64,000 nt of DNA from an uncultured Brachyspira sp. (GCF_944390595.1 NZ_CALXRN010000119.1:1-64000), one strand, 5' to 3'. Shown: positions 8,078-16,983, numbered from the stretch's first letter. The notes: generated by a model from the letters alone, not told the origin. Numbers and translations: made by a program.

Positions 8078-9268
8078 TCACATAAAATTAGGCGTATGCC
8101 TTTTGGATATATCTACAGCCAAATCCTCATCTATACCAATATCAACAAGTCTTTGAACTCTATTAGTATGCATTTTCTCTTTAAGCTCTCCAATAAGCTC
8201 CATACCTCTTCTATATTGATTATATGAAGTACCGCCTCCTGCAAGAAAAGCCATAGATTCTATTAAAAGAGTAGACTCTCCATTTAATTCGTCTAAATAT
8301 TCTTTCCTTTTAAAAACAGCTTCTTTTAAAATACTAACTTTTTTAGGATTATATTTTAATACCTGTTTAACATGATTCATTCCATAAGCAACATGTCTTG
8401 ATTCATCTATTCTAACCAATCTTAAAAGTTTTTTAGTTGCTTCATCTTGAGTATATTTTTCTAAGAAATTCAATAAATCTACAAAAGTTCCTTCACCCAT
8501 TATATGAAGCAAAAAGCTGGATTTGAGATAATTATCTTCTTTATATAAAGTATAAAGAGAATTCTGTGTTATTATAGATGAATATTGAACTCCCATACCA
8601 TTTATGTTTGCCCTTCTAATAAAAGCGTCTATATGTCTTGCTTCATCATTCATTAATGATGATAAAAACAAAGGAATCTCATAAAAATACGGACTTACTT
8701 TAGATATAAATTTGCTAGGCACATACAAAGCAGAAAATTCATTTTCTGTTAAATATGTCATAATTTGTACTATAGCAAATTCCATATCCTTATCATAATC
8801 AGGTATTTCATTCCAATCTATATCAACAGAACTGTTCCATTGACTTTTCTTAGTATCTTCATAAAGTTTTGTAATATTATTATTCCATATATCTTCTTTA
8901 TAATTTAAATCAAATCCATAATCCGGAGAACCATTTTCAGGAACACAATTTCTTGGAGCAAGCCCTATATTTGATGTAGGATAACTAGATAATTCCGTTT
9001 TATTAGCATCAAATTTAGGAAAACTATTGCTGGATTTTTTCTTAATATAATAACTATATAATTCTTTATTCTTCTTTTTATCAAAAAAAGTTTCTCCTTT
9101 AAATATGCAGTATGATTTCAAATCATCTTCTAAATTATCAAAAAATGAAACTATTTCTATGATATCATCTTTGTTTGAAATCAAAAGAGAATTTTCTATT
9201 CTAAAGAAAAAAGATTTACCTATAGGAATATCTCCTAAAAATATACTTCTGTTTACATTGAAGTCCAT
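8078..9268 (-). CDS. Ferritin-like diiron protein, oxygenase or R2-like
   Basis: The 396-residue protein has the six-ligand carboxylate diiron signature: a Glu in TENE (175 or 177), EARH (E209, H212), a Glu in MGEG (E259) and ESRH (E289, H292), all in long helices. The pattern is that of ribonucleotide reductase R2, R2-like oxidases and AurF-type N-oxygenases. There is an unusual N-terminal region of about 150 residues before the ferritin-like core, and I see no tyrosyl-radical context that would make it R2. No R1 subunit gene is near. A good AAGGA site supports the start. It lies on the same strand upstream of the ACAD-like and PhnD-like genes. Family sure, reaction unknown; O2 or peroxide consumption is one idea. 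Confidence 0.75.
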   Translation of the reverse strand: MDFNVNRSIFLGDIPIGKSFFFRIENSLLISNKDDIIEIVSFFDNLEDDLKSYCIFKGETFFDKKKNKELYSYYIKKKSSNSFPKFDANKTELSSYPTSNIGLAPRNCVPENGSPDYGFDLNYKEDIWNNNITKLYEDTKKSQWNSSVDIDWNEIPDYDKDMEFAIVQIMTYLTENEFSALYVPSKFISKVSPYFYEIPLFLSSLMNDEARHIDAFIRRANINGMGVQYSSIITQNSLYTLYKEDNYLKSSFLLHIMGEGTFVDLLNFLEKYTQDEATKKLLRLVRIDESRHVAYGMNHVKQVLKYNPKKVSILKEAVFKRKEYLDELNGESTLLIESMAFLAGGGTSYNQYRRGMELIGELKEKMHTNRVQRLVDIGIDEDLAVDISKRHTPNFM

Positions 9269-9674
9269 AAAACATCCTTAAAATTAAGTGTAATATAATA
9301 TTTTATTAAATAAGATTTTTTAGAATAAACTCACGGTTTACTTATAATGACAATGTCTCGGGAAAATAAAAATGCTGACTAAGATATGATAATATTGAAA
9401 TACTTCCTGATAAATACATGTTAATATATCCTAATAATAATTAATCACATCGATTTTAATATAATAACATATAAATTTATTAATGTCAATATTTGCCGAT
9501 AAACTTATAATATAATATAAAAAATTTTTAAATGATATTATTATAATTTACTTAGAATATACATTATTCATATAAAATTAAAAAATTATGATACTATTTA
9601 CTATTTTTTAATAATAATATATTATTTAATCATTTGCATTGTTAATTTTTTGTTCAAATAAAAGGGGCATCTTT
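9269..9674. other. Gene-free AT-rich stretch
   Basis: I see no credible gene in these 406 bases between a diiron-protein gene and a divergent chemoreceptor. The octamer GCCGATAA (9495-9502) equals the flagellar sigma-28 -10 consensus and points to the chemoreceptor. The nearest TAAA (9472-9475) is 19 bases away rather than the usual 15, so the match is only suggestive. Confidence 0.35.
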
Positions 9675-11492
9675 ATGTTAAAAAGTAAAAAAAATAGCTT
9701 AGTGTTAAAATTTTTGATACCATATATGGCAGCACTATTTATAATATGCAGTAGTATTTACATAATGTATATTCCGCAATATAAAACAAGATTTATAAAT
9801 TCAAATAAATACAATATAACTGATATATCATCTAAATTAGAAAATAATATAGAGTCTATATATGGAAGAATAAATATATTTTGTTCTTATGTTGAAAAAG
9901 AAACAGATCACAATAAACTATTAGAAGTGTTTGCCAATGTTTTGAAAAATGAAGAAGATTTAATGAATATCTTTTATGCAGGTACTATACCATATAAAGA
10001 TGGCGGAATTGTATTAAATACTTTAGGACAACTGCCAAGTGATTATGATCAAACTACTAAAGAATGGTACAAAACGGCATTAGCTTCACAAGAAATTGTT
10101 ATATCTGAACCTTACATAGATGCAGGTACAGGAAATATAGTAATAACATTTTCAAAGGCTATATATATTAATGGGCAATTGTATGGAGTAATTGGAATAG
10201 ATGTAGATTTTATAAAAACTATTGACGGGATATTGGAACAAAGCAAAAATTATAATTATGATGTTAGTATAATAAATGATTCCGGACTATATTTGTTTAA
10301 TAAAAATGAAAACTACATGTTAAAAGAAAATATATTTAGTGATAATAAAATATCAATACATAAAAATAATATATTAAACAATAGAAACTACTATTGGATA
10401 GAAAAAGCTAATTCTTATATTACATCAAAAATAGGAAATACTAAATGGAATTTAGTAGTAACCGTAAATAATGAAGAATTAAAATCATCATTATTAAAAT
10501 TACTTATATTAATTATATCTGTATTTATAGTGTTATCTGCTATAGAAACTATATTAGTTCTTTTAATAGCAATTCCTATATCAAGCACATTAGACAATAC
10601 CATATCAATAATAAATAATATGTCCATGGGAAATTTCAATACATCATTTGATAAAAAAGAATTAAATAAGAAAGATCAGACAGGAGATGTTGTAAGAGCC
10701 TTAAATAATATGCAGGAGAAACTTGGGGATATAATATTCAATATGAAAGATGAAATAAATGGTATTAATAATGCAGTTAATATAATTACAAATGGAAATA
10801 TAAATCTATCAGACAGAGCCAATTCTCAGGCTAGTTCATTAGAAGAGTTAACAAGGTCTATAGAATTTGTATTTTCATCTTTGAAGGATACAGCAGATAA
10901 TGCAGGAAATGCCAAAAAAATGAGCGAAAGTGTTTCTACTTCTACACAAAATGGAGTAAATGCTATAAACTCAACATCCGAAAGTATGTCAGAAATATCC
11001 GAAGCAAGTAAAAAAATATCTGATATTACAAAGATAATAGAATCTATTGCTTTGCAAACTAATATATTGGCATTAAATGCTTCTGTAGAGGCAGCACGTG
11101 CCGGAGATCAAGGAAAAGGATTTGCTGTTGTAGCATCTGAGGTTAGAAACTTAGCAATTAATGTAGGAAATGCTGCTAAAGACATAACAAGCATAGCAAA
11201 TGAAACAGTAGAAAAAATACAAAACGGAAGTGCTGCTGTTCAAGCATCATCATATATATTAAATCAAATAGAATCATCTGTTAATGATGTGCTTACTTTA
11301 TTGACTGAAATATCAGATGCCATTATAGAAGAAGAAAACAGCATATCTCAAATAAATACAGCTGTTATAGAAATAAACAGAATAACTCAGGATACATCAA
11401 AAATAGCTAATGAAGGAGCCAATGCAAGTAAAGATGTATTAGATAAATCTAATAATATAGTTTCACAGGTTTCATATTTTAATTTTAATTAA
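9675..11492 (+). CDS. Methyl-accepting chemotaxis protein
   Basis: The 605-residue transmembrane chemoreceptor has TM1 at about 13-33, a periplasmic dCACHE-type sensor (about 35-275, with 'WYKTAL....[23 protein letters not shown]' features), TM2 at about 277-303, a HAMP region and the cytoplasmic signalling domain. The conserved hairpin tip reads [21 protein letters not shown], giving Ser where most receptors have Ala. The start at 9675 follows AAAGGGG by 7 bases; an upstream in-frame ATG has no such site. CACHE domains typically bind small metabolites such as amino or organic acids; the ligand here is unknown. It would act through CheA/CheW, which are not in the window. Confidence 0.93.
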   Translation: MLKSKKNSLVLKFLIPYMAALFIICSSIYIMYIPQYKTRFINSNKYNITDISSKLENNIESIYGRINIFCSYVEKETDHNKLLEVFANVLKNEEDLMNIFYAGTIPYKDGGIVLNTLGQLPSDYDQTTKEWYKTALASQEIVISEPYIDAGTGNIVITFSKAIYINGQLYGVIGIDVDFIKTIDGILEQSKNYNYDVSIINDSGLYLFNKNENYMLKENIFSDNKISIHKNNILNNRNYYWIEKANSYITSKIGNTKWNLVVTVNNEELKSSLLKLLILIISVFIVLSAIETILVLLIAIPISSTLDNTISIINNMSMGNFNTSFDKKELNKKDQTGDVVRALNNMQEKLGDIIFNMKDEINGINNAVNIITNGNINLSDRANSQASSLEELTRSIEFVFSSLKDTADNAGNAKKMSESVSTSTQNGVNAINSTSESMSEISEASKKISDITKIIESIALQTNILALNASVEAARAGDQGKGFAVVASEVRNLAINVGNAAKDITSIANETVEKIQNGSAAVQASSYILNQIESSVNDVLTLLTEISDAIIEEENSISQINTAVIEINRITQDTSKIANEGANASKDVLDKSNNIVSQVSYFNFN

Positions 11493-11502
11493 AGCATTGA
11501 TT

Positions 11503-12540
11503 TTATATTTTTGCTATTAATTTTGATGCTATAAGAGAAGCATCCAAGTTTTCAATACATACATGATTATTAGGACAGTTTTTTCTTTTATAGCATCTAG
11601 CACATTCCAAATTTTCAACTCTTACAGTCTCTGAATTTTTTGCTATAGGTCCTACTCTAACCTCGCTTGTAGGCCCGAATAATGCTATAAGAGGCTTTTG
11701 AAATGCACATCCTGTATGCATTGGAAAAGAATCTACAGTAACCATGCCTTTAGAATTTTTTATTAAATATGCAAGCTCAGGCAAATTAAAAAGTCCGGAA
11801 CTATTTAAAACATTATCAAACCCTTTAACTATATCCAAACACTTTTCATTATAATCAGACGTAGCAGAAACTATTATTTGTATATCTCTTAATTTTTGTA
11901 TCTCTTTGATTATTTCTCTTGATTTATTCACAGATAAATCTTTTGTATCCCATCTTGAAAATGGAGATAAAACTATATATTCTTTGCTTATATTAAAATT
12001 GCTTTCAATATTATATTTTATATGTTCTATTTTTTTATTGAAATCTTCTTCTATAGTCTTAGGTAAAAAATAATCCAAATCCGTGCCGTCATCCGGACAA
12101 TTAATAAATTTTAAAAAAGATATAAGACCTACTATGGCATTTATATCCTTATAATAATTACTTTTAAGTCCAAACCATTTTCCTTTAGCATATTTTTCTT
12201 TAGCATGACATAAATACAAAAAAATTACGCTTCTTTCAAGTCCCTGCAAATCCATAGCTATATCATAATACTCTTTTCTTACTTCTTTTATATGAGATAA
12301 AAATTCTCTTATAGTAGAAAAAAACATTGACGGAGATTTAAAAATTTCATTTTCATATTTATATATATCCAATACATAAAGTTTATTTATATAAGGATTA
12401 TTCTCAAGTATTCCTAAAGCACGTTTATCCGTTACTATATCTATAGTGCAGTCAGGCTTCCATTTTTTTAATGCTCTTATAACAGGAGTCATGTGAAGAA
12501 CATCCCCAAGTGAAGTTTGCTTTATTAAAAGTACTTTCAT
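11503..12540 (-). CDS. GT9 heptosyltransferase-like enzyme
   Basis: This 345-residue glycosyltransferase family 9 (WaaC/WaaF/RfaQ type) protein adds heptose to the lipooligosaccharide core at the cytoplasmic face. The N-terminus 'LLIKQTSLGDVLHMTPVIRALK' and the C-terminal donor site (DSFPMHTGCA then LFGPTSEVRVGP) are family hallmarks. A Cys-rich tail (CARCYKRKNC...C) follows, as in many GT9 proteins. The ATG at 12540 follows AGGTTG at about 10 bases. It fits with gmhA and kdtA nearby. Which heptose position it modifies cannot be told. Confidence 0.88.
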   Translation of the reverse strand: MKVLLIKQTSLGDVLHMTPVIRALKKWKPDCTIDIVTDKRALGILENNPYINKLYVLDIYKYENEIFKSPSMFFSTIREFLSHIKEVRKEYYDIAMDLQGLERSVIFLYLCHAKEKYAKGKWFGLKSNYYKDINAIVGLISFLKFINCPDDGTDLDYFLPKTIEEDFNKKIEHIKYNIESNFNISKEYIVLSPFSRWDTKDLSVNKSREIIKEIQKLRDIQIIVSATSDYNEKCLDIVKGFDNVLNSSGLFNLPELAYLIKNSKGMVTVDSFPMHTGCAFQKPLIALFGPTSEVRVGPIAKNSETVRVENLECARCYKRKNCPNNHVCIENLDASLIASKLIAKI

Positions 12541-12639
12541 TATAAATACAACCTATATCATTATTAATATAAATAATAATATACACTTTTTTATAATATA
12601 TCAATAATAATAAAAAATAAAAAATTACTATAAAAAGTA

Positions 12640-12668
12640 TTGACAAAAATTACTTTATAGAGTAATAT
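12640..12668 (+). promoter_or_regulatory. Strong promoter for the ABC binding-protein gene
   Basis: TTGACA (12640-12645), 17 bases, TAATAT (12663-12668). The -10 lies inside a long palindrome, so the promoter is probably switched. Confidence 0.7.
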
Positions 12669-12683
12669 TACTATATAAAGTAA
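12650..12683. promoter_or_regulatory. 34-bp near-perfect palindrome over the -10
   Basis: The left half is TTACTTTATAGAGTAAT and the right half ATTACTATATAAAGTAA. They are reverse complements except at one symmetric position. It overlaps the -10 and the expected start of transcription of the gene at 12717, the geometry of a repressor operator. Confidence 0.6.
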
Positions 12684-12716
12684 TTAAACTAACAATTCTA
12701 AATAAAGGATAAAATT

Positions 12717-13679
12717 ATGAAAAGGAATATTATTATAATATTAGTTATCGTATTGATTACGAGTTTCAGTATAAGCAAGGCAAATATAGGAAAATCAAAA
12801 AATGAAGATATAATCAAAATAGGAATAAGCCAAATGATAGAACATGAGGCATTAGATTTAATTTATAAAGGTATAGAAGATGAACTAAATCTATACTATA
12901 AAAACAGCAATAAAAAAATAGTTATAGATTATCAAAATGCTCAGGGAGAACAGGCGAACTGCACTACAATAGCACAGAAATTTGTAAATGATAAAAAAGA
13001 TATAATAATAGCAATAGGCACTCCTTCAGCTCAATCAGCTGTAAATTTAACTAAAGATATACCAATAATAGTTTCAGGTATAGGAGATCCTATAGGAGCA
13101 AAATTGGTTACAAATTTAAATAAACCTAATGTTAATGTAACTGGAACAATAAATCTTCCTCCTATAGAAAAACAAATAGAGCTTATGCATACATTAATGC
13201 CTAATGCTAAAAAAATAGGACTTTTATACTGCTCAAGTGAAATTAATTCTTCATATCAAATAAAGCTGGCAAAAGAAAAATTAGAATCATTAGGACTTGA
13301 ATATGTTGACTTAACAGTAGCAAATGCAAATGAAATACAGCAAATAATGCTCAGTGCTGTTAATAAAGTGGATGCTATATTTTCACCTACTGATAATATA
13401 ATAGCAAGCAGTATGGCTAATGTTGCTATGATAGAAGAAAGTGAAAAACTCCCTGTTGTATGTGCTGATGCTTCAATGACAAAAATAGGCGGTACTGTAA
13501 CTTATTCTGTAGATTATTATGAAATGGGTAAAGTTACTGCTGAAAAAACAATAGAAGTTTTAGAAGGAATAAAAGATATAAAAAATATACCATTAGAAAC
13601 TGTTGATAGTTATAATTTTATAGTTAATACTAATATGATAACTAAATTAGGATTAATCATACCAAATAATATTTACTAA
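12717..13679 (+). CDS. ABC transporter substrate-binding protein, PF04392 (TrpX-like) family
   Basis: The 320-residue exported protein has an N-terminal hydrophobic segment (residues 4-17) without a lipobox cysteine. The ABC_sub_bind fold follows: 'IKIGISQMIEHEALD' at the start of lobe one, 'IIAIGTPSAQSAVN', 'PIIVSGIGDPIGAKLV', 'LPPIEKQIELMHTLMPNAKKIGLLY', 'PTDNIIASSMANV' and 'GGTVTYSVDYYEMGKVTAEK'. Members bind hydrophobic or amino-acid ligands; the TrpX branch takes tryptophan, but the ligand here is not proven. The usual permease and ATPase genes are absent on both sides, so partners must be elsewhere. Regulation by the palindromic operator is likely. Confidence 0.85.
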   Translation: MKRNIIIILVIVLITSFSISKANIGKSKNEDIIKIGISQMIEHEALDLIYKGIEDELNLYYKNSNKKIVIDYQNAQGEQANCTTIAQKFVNDKKDIIIAIGTPSAQSAVNLTKDIPIIVSGIGDPIGAKLVTNLNKPNVNVTGTINLPPIEKQIELMHTLMPNAKKIGLLYCSSEINSSYQIKLAKEKLESLGLEYVDLTVANANEIQQIMLSAVNKVDAIFSPTDNIIASSMANVAMIEESEKLPVVCADASMTKIGGTVTYSVDYYEMGKVTAEKTIEVLEGIKDIKNIPLETVDSYNFIVNTNMITKLGLIIPNNIY

Positions 13680-13724
13680 TTAAGCTAAAAAATAATTCCA
13701 TATTTAGAATTCTACTACATAATA

Positions 13725-13757
13725 TAGGGCTTACAATAATAATTATTGCAAGCCCTA
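13725..13757. terminator. Bidirectional hairpin between convergent genes
   Basis: The arms TAGGGCTTaCAATAAT and ATTATTGcAAGCCCTA pair except for one A/C mismatch. The hairpin lies between the binding-protein gene and the convergent gmhA. The T-run is poor on both strands. Confidence 0.6.
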
Positions 13758-13778
13758 CTTAGTATAAATAAAGTATTA

Positions 13779-14405
13779 TTATCTATTTTCTTTAAAAAAG
13801 TGTTCCTCTACACTTATACAAATTTCATGGTATATAACTTCATGATATTCCTGAGATATATGGGTTTCTTTTGCAGGTGCCTTAATTGCAATATCAGCCA
13901 TTTCTGCAAGTTTACCGCCATTTTCATTTGTAAAGGATACAACTTTTATTCCCATAGCCTTAGCGAGTTTAACAGCATAAATAATATTCTTAGCATTTCC
14001 AGATGTGCTTATAGCAATAAAAACATCTCCTTTATCTCCAAAACCTAATAACTGCTGTGCAAACACCAAATAAGGTTCTTTATCATTGAGATATGCACTT
14101 GAAAGTCCAAGATGAGAAGTTAAAGCAACAGCTCTCAATGGAGATTCCAAATTATCAGCTATATATTCTCCCTCATCCATTTTTAAAAGTTCTTTTCTTA
14201 TATCCTCTTTTATAGGGCGTTTTTTTAGAAAACTTTTTAATAACTCTCCTGCTATATGCTCGCTGTCGCAGGCACTTCCTCCATTTCCAGCTATTAAAAC
14301 TTTTCCTCCGTTCTCATAACATTTTATTATCTCATCTATAGCATTTTCTATAGCTTTTTTCATAGGCTCTAATTTAGGCACTCTTTCAATTAATTGTTCT
14401 ATCAT
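13779..14405 (-). CDS. gmhA: Sedoheptulose-7-phosphate isomerase
   Basis: GmhA converts sedoheptulose 7-phosphate to D-glycero-D-manno-heptose 7-phosphate, the first step of ADP-heptose synthesis. The SIS-domain phosphate loop GNGGSACDSEH lies at 40-50 and STSGNAKN at about 133-140. The zinc-site residues H50, E54, Q185 and H193 keep the family spacing. The length of 208 is slightly over the usual 190-195, through an insertion around 60-85. AAGGAAG precedes the ATG. It follows the HExxH membrane-protein gene by 42 bases and may be cotranscribed. It feeds the GT9 heptosyltransferase at 11503-12540. Confidence 0.9.
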   Translation of the reverse strand: MIEQLIERVPKLEPMKKAIENAIDEIIKCYENGGKVLIAGNGGSACDSEHIAGELLKSFLKKRPIKEDIRKELLKMDEGEYIADNLESPLRAVALTSHLGLSSAYLNDKEPYLVFAQQLLGFGDKGDVFIAISTSGNAKNIIYAVKLAKAMGIKVVSFTNENGGKLAEMADIAIKAPAKETHISQEYHEVIYHEICISVEEHFFKENR

Positions 14406-14447
14406 TCTAACTTCCTTAAATTAATATCAATAAATTATATACAAGTT

Positions 14448-14888
14448 TTATATTTTAACAAGTAAATTATACTTTATATCATTATATATATCTTCTCTGC
14501 TTACAGTATCAATATTCTCATAAAATCTAGCCTGTTTTTCAAAAGGATTATAAGTATAGCCATATTTGATGCTATACATAATATATAAAAATAAAAATTT
14601 ACAAAACCCCAAATATTCTATTTGATATATATGTATAAGCTCATGTCTGAATAAATTACTGCTGCAGTCAATATTGTCAAAAATATATCTAGTTTTTACA
14701 TGTATTCTTTTTGTAAACGGATTTGTTATAGCTATAAAATCTATATTAGAAATCTTACTTGAAATAATTAAACTTAAACTTAGCAATGAATTAAAAACAT
14801 AAACAACATCGCCTACTTTTTTAGTTTTCTTTATTAGCGTATAATATAGAATAATTACTAATAGAAATAATATAACAATATATAACAC
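14448..14888 (-). CDS. Membrane-anchored HExxH protein
   Basis: The 146-residue protein has a transmembrane segment at residues 2-20 and, in the middle, RHELIHIYQIE, an HExxH zinc-peptidase-like motif (about residues 81-91) followed by another hydrophobic stretch. It starts with GTG that shares its G with the TAG stop of the upstream ankyrin gene, so translation is coupled. The motif resembles minimal 'H-E-[LI]-x-H-x-x-Q' proteins of unknown function that lack a recognisable third ligand. Real peptidase activity is uncertain. I do not recognise a named family. Confidence 0.65.
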   Translation of the reverse strand: MLYIVILFLLVIILYYTLIKKTKKVGDVVYVFNSLLSLSLIISSKISNIDFIAITNPFTKRIHVKTRYIFDNIDCSSNLFRHELIHIYQIEYLGFCKFLFLYIMYSIKYGYTYNPFEKQARFYENIDTVSREDIYNDIKYNLLVKI

Positions 14889-15556
14889 TATTCTACAGCA
14901 CCATAACCGCTTAAAAACTCTATCAAACTGTCAGGCTTTTTATAATTTTCTTTGACATATGAAAGAGCAGTTCTTCCATTTTTATCTTTGGAATTTACAT
15001 TAATACCATTGTCGCATAATATCTTAGCTACAGGAAGCATATTCTCGCTTTTATCAGCGGACATAAAAACCATAATTAAAGCATTATCCCCATCATTATT
15101 TAGAGCATTAATATTAACCTTATAATCAATTAAAGTTTTAACCACATCAGGATAAAGCTTATATGAAGCAACATGTAAGGAGGTTTCACCATACATGTTG
15201 GATGAATTTACATCAGCTCCATTTTTTAGCAGCATTTTTACAATATCATTGTGCCCCCCTGAAGCAGCCATTATCAAAGCATTATAACCTACTTTATCAG
15301 AGATATTAACACTTGCTTTAGAATTTACAAGCAGTCTTGCAACAGCAGAATGTCCATGATGGGAGGCAAGCATTAACCCGGTTACTCCATCTTCAGTTAC
15401 AGCATCAATATTAACTTTCTTATTAATAAGGGAAACAACTGTTTCATATTGCCCTTCTTCGCATGCTTTTAAAAATTTTGTTTCATTATCTGTTAATGGA
15501 TAAAGAATAGAACAAAATAAAAATACAAAAATAAAAATTATATTCTTCATAAACAA
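14888..15556 (-). CDS. Secreted ankyrin-repeat protein
   Basis: A signal peptide (residues 1-20, ending near 'LYP') is followed by about five ankyrin repeats in 222 residues. Repeat cores include 'DGVTGLMLASHHGHSAVARLLV', 'VGYNALIMAASGGHNDIVKMLL', 'YGETSLHVASYKLYPDVVKTLI' and 'NGRTALSYV'. Ankyrin repeats bind proteins, and export implies a periplasmic or outside partner. ATG codons at 15556 and 15550 both follow AGGTTG. It heads a coupled unit with the HExxH gene. Multi-copy ankyrin proteins are common in host-associated spirochaetes; a role here is not known. Confidence 0.85.
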   Translation of the reverse strand: MFMKNIIFIFVFLFCSILYPLTDNETKFLKACEEGQYETVVSLINKKVNIDAVTEDGVTGLMLASHHGHSAVARLLVNSKASVNISDKVGYNALIMAASGGHNDIVKMLLKNGADVNSSNMYGETSLHVASYKLYPDVVKTLIDYKVNINALNNDGDNALIMVFMSADKSENMLPVAKILCDNGINVNSKDKNGRTALSYVKENYKKPDSLIEFLSGYGAVE

Positions 15557-15752
15557 CCTATATATTATAGTTAACTAATGCATAATATAAAATATAATTA
15601 AAATGAGATTTGTAAAAAAAATTTAATTATATTCTTTAAATAAAACCCTAAATTATAAATATATATCCTAAATAAAAATACATTTTATAATCAATAATAA
15701 TTAATGCATCATTTATAATATATAAAAAAATTTTTTTTTATCAAATATTTTA

Positions 15753-16409
15753 TTATGATAAATATTTTTGTTCAAAAACTTTTAAGGGCTTATTAAATTG
15801 CCTTGCTATAAATCCAACACATACAGCAGCAACCAAAGTTCCTTCCCTTACACCTTCCAAATGCCCTAAATAAATCAAAACAGTAACTATAGAAATTAAT
15901 ACTAAAGTAACATCAAAAGCTATTTTTGTATTACCAAATTTTACCGGAAATACCTGACATATTGCTAAAACTACACCTTCTCCAGGAGTTGTAACCAATT
16001 TAGCCATTACCTCTATACTAATACCCAAACCAACTAAAAATATGCCCAAAAAACATATAATCCATTGCTGAAAATAATTTGAGCATGTTATATCTTTTAT
16101 CAAAAATTGAGAAAAATCTATCATTATACCAAATATAAAAAGTGCCGGTATTTGAAGAAGCTGAAACCAATTATATTTTTTTCTCAAAATAAGAATCTGT
16201 AAAATGATAAATATTATATTAATAATAATGGTTGTTGCTCCGACAGATAATCCTGAAATACTGCTTGTAACATAAGGTACACTTGATATAGGAGAAGTTC
16301 CTAATGATGCCTTTATAGAAAAAGCTATTCCCAAAGACATCAATGCAAAACCTATCAGCAAAATAATAATTCTCTTTAAGAAATGATCTTTTAATATTTG
16401 TTTATTCAT
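15753..16409 (-). CDS. YczE/YitT-type membrane protein
   Basis: The 218-residue integral membrane protein has five or six helices. The family features are the first helix 'LLIGFALMSLGIAFSIKASLGTSPISSVPYV' and the later 'LVGLGISIEVMAKLVTTPGEGVVLAI'. YczE-like proteins have no firm biochemical role; some lie beside regulators and affect secondary-metabolite or export functions. The ATG overlaps the end of the MarR gene by 8 bases and has its own GGAG site, so the two form one regulated unit. Confidence 0.8.
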   Translation of the reverse strand: MNKQILKDHFLKRIIILLIGFALMSLGIAFSIKASLGTSPISSVPYVTSSISGLSVGATTIIINIIFIILQILILRKKYNWFQLLQIPALFIFGIMIDFSQFLIKDITCSNYFQQWIICFLGIFLVGLGISIEVMAKLVTTPGEGVVLAICQVFPVKFGNTKIAFDVTLVLISIVTVLIYLGHLEGVREGTLVAAVCVGFIARQFNKPLKVFEQKYLS

Positions 16410-16851
16410 TTTCCGCTCCGTTTTTATTATTTGATAAATTTCCGTATATTTTTAATAATAATGTTTTTAATAATGTAATTTCATCGTCAGATAATTTTTC
16501 TATAGCTCTGCTTTCAACTTCATTAAAAATTACCTGCATTTTATCAGCAGCTTCAATCCCCTTATCAGTTAAAGAAACATAAAGAGAACGTCTGTTTCCT
16601 TCATGCTGTTTTCTAACTATTAAGCCTGCATTCTCCATACCAAGCAAAATACTTCCAACTGTAGCCTGTTCAATTTCACAATAATTGGCTATTGTTTTTT
16701 GATCCATTTCCTTAAATTTTGATAAACAATATAAAATTTTAGGCTGTCCGGATGTGAGTCCTATCTTATTCGCATTAAACATTATATTTTTAGCGAATAC
16801 AGAATTTGACTTCATTAATAAATAATGTAAGCTCTCCAATAGTAAGCTCAC
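16402..16851 (-). CDS. MarR-family transcriptional regulator
   Basis: The 149-residue winged-helix regulator carries 'IGLTSGQPKILYCLSKFKEMDQKTIANYCEIEQATVGSIL' (helices 2-4) and the wing 'VRKQHEGNRRSLYVSLTDKG'. The start taken is GTG at 16851, which has no clear ribosome-binding site; a TTG at 16839 or ATG at 16815 are alternatives. It precedes and overlaps the YczE-like gene and is divergent from trxA. Palindromes at the promoter suggest it represses itself, and perhaps reads out a lipophilic or oxidising signal as MarR proteins often do. The signal is unknown. Confidence 0.85.
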   Translation of the reverse strand: MSLLLESLHYLLMKSNSVFAKNIMFNANKIGLTSGQPKILYCLSKFKEMDQKTIANYCEIEQATVGSILLGMENAGLIVRKQHEGNRRSLYVSLTDKGIEAADKMQVIFNEVESRAIEKLSDDEITLLKTLLLKIYGNLSNNKNGAENE

Positions 16852-16861
16852 TTATAATAAG
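16851..16861. promoter_or_regulatory. Palindrome CTTATAATAAG at marR start
   Basis: An 11-bp perfect palindrome abuts the putative marR start codon, ten bases from the second palindrome over the -10. The two could be half of a MarR operator pair. Confidence 0.35.
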
Positions 16862-16870
16862 AATTAAAAT

Positions 16871-16911
16871 AATAAGATAGCTTATTATACTAAAAAACAA
16901 AAATAAGTCAA
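16871..16911 (-). promoter_or_regulatory. marR promoter with palindromic operator
   Basis: On the minus strand TTGACT (16906-16911), 16 bases, TATAAT (16884-16889). The palindrome AATAAG-ATAG-CTTATT (16871-16886) overlaps the -10, as expected for autorepression. Confidence 0.6.
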
Positions 16912-16955
16912 TATAAAATACCCTATCCTTGTATACTAAAAAAATAAAAAAGTTA

Positions 16956-16983
16956 TTGACTTTTAAAAAAGTTCGATTATACT
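16956..16983 (+). promoter_or_regulatory. trxA promoter
   Basis: TTGACT (16956-16961), 16 bases, TATACT (16978-16983), about 28 bases ahead of the trxA ribosome-binding site GAGGA. Confidence 0.65.

Noticed and set aside
9472-9502. Full sigma-28 promoter for the chemoreceptor
   Set aside because: GCCGATAA is exact, but the TAAA lies 19 bases away rather than 15 and the element is about 170 bases from the gene, so I keep it only as a note in the gene-free stretch.
12452-12646. 64-codon minus-strand frame overlapping the GT9 start
   Set aside because: Different frame from the GT9 gene, lacks a ribosome site and reads as random hydrophobic residues.
13746-14048. 100-codon plus-strand frame over gmhA
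   Set aside because: Antisense to the conserved SIS domain.
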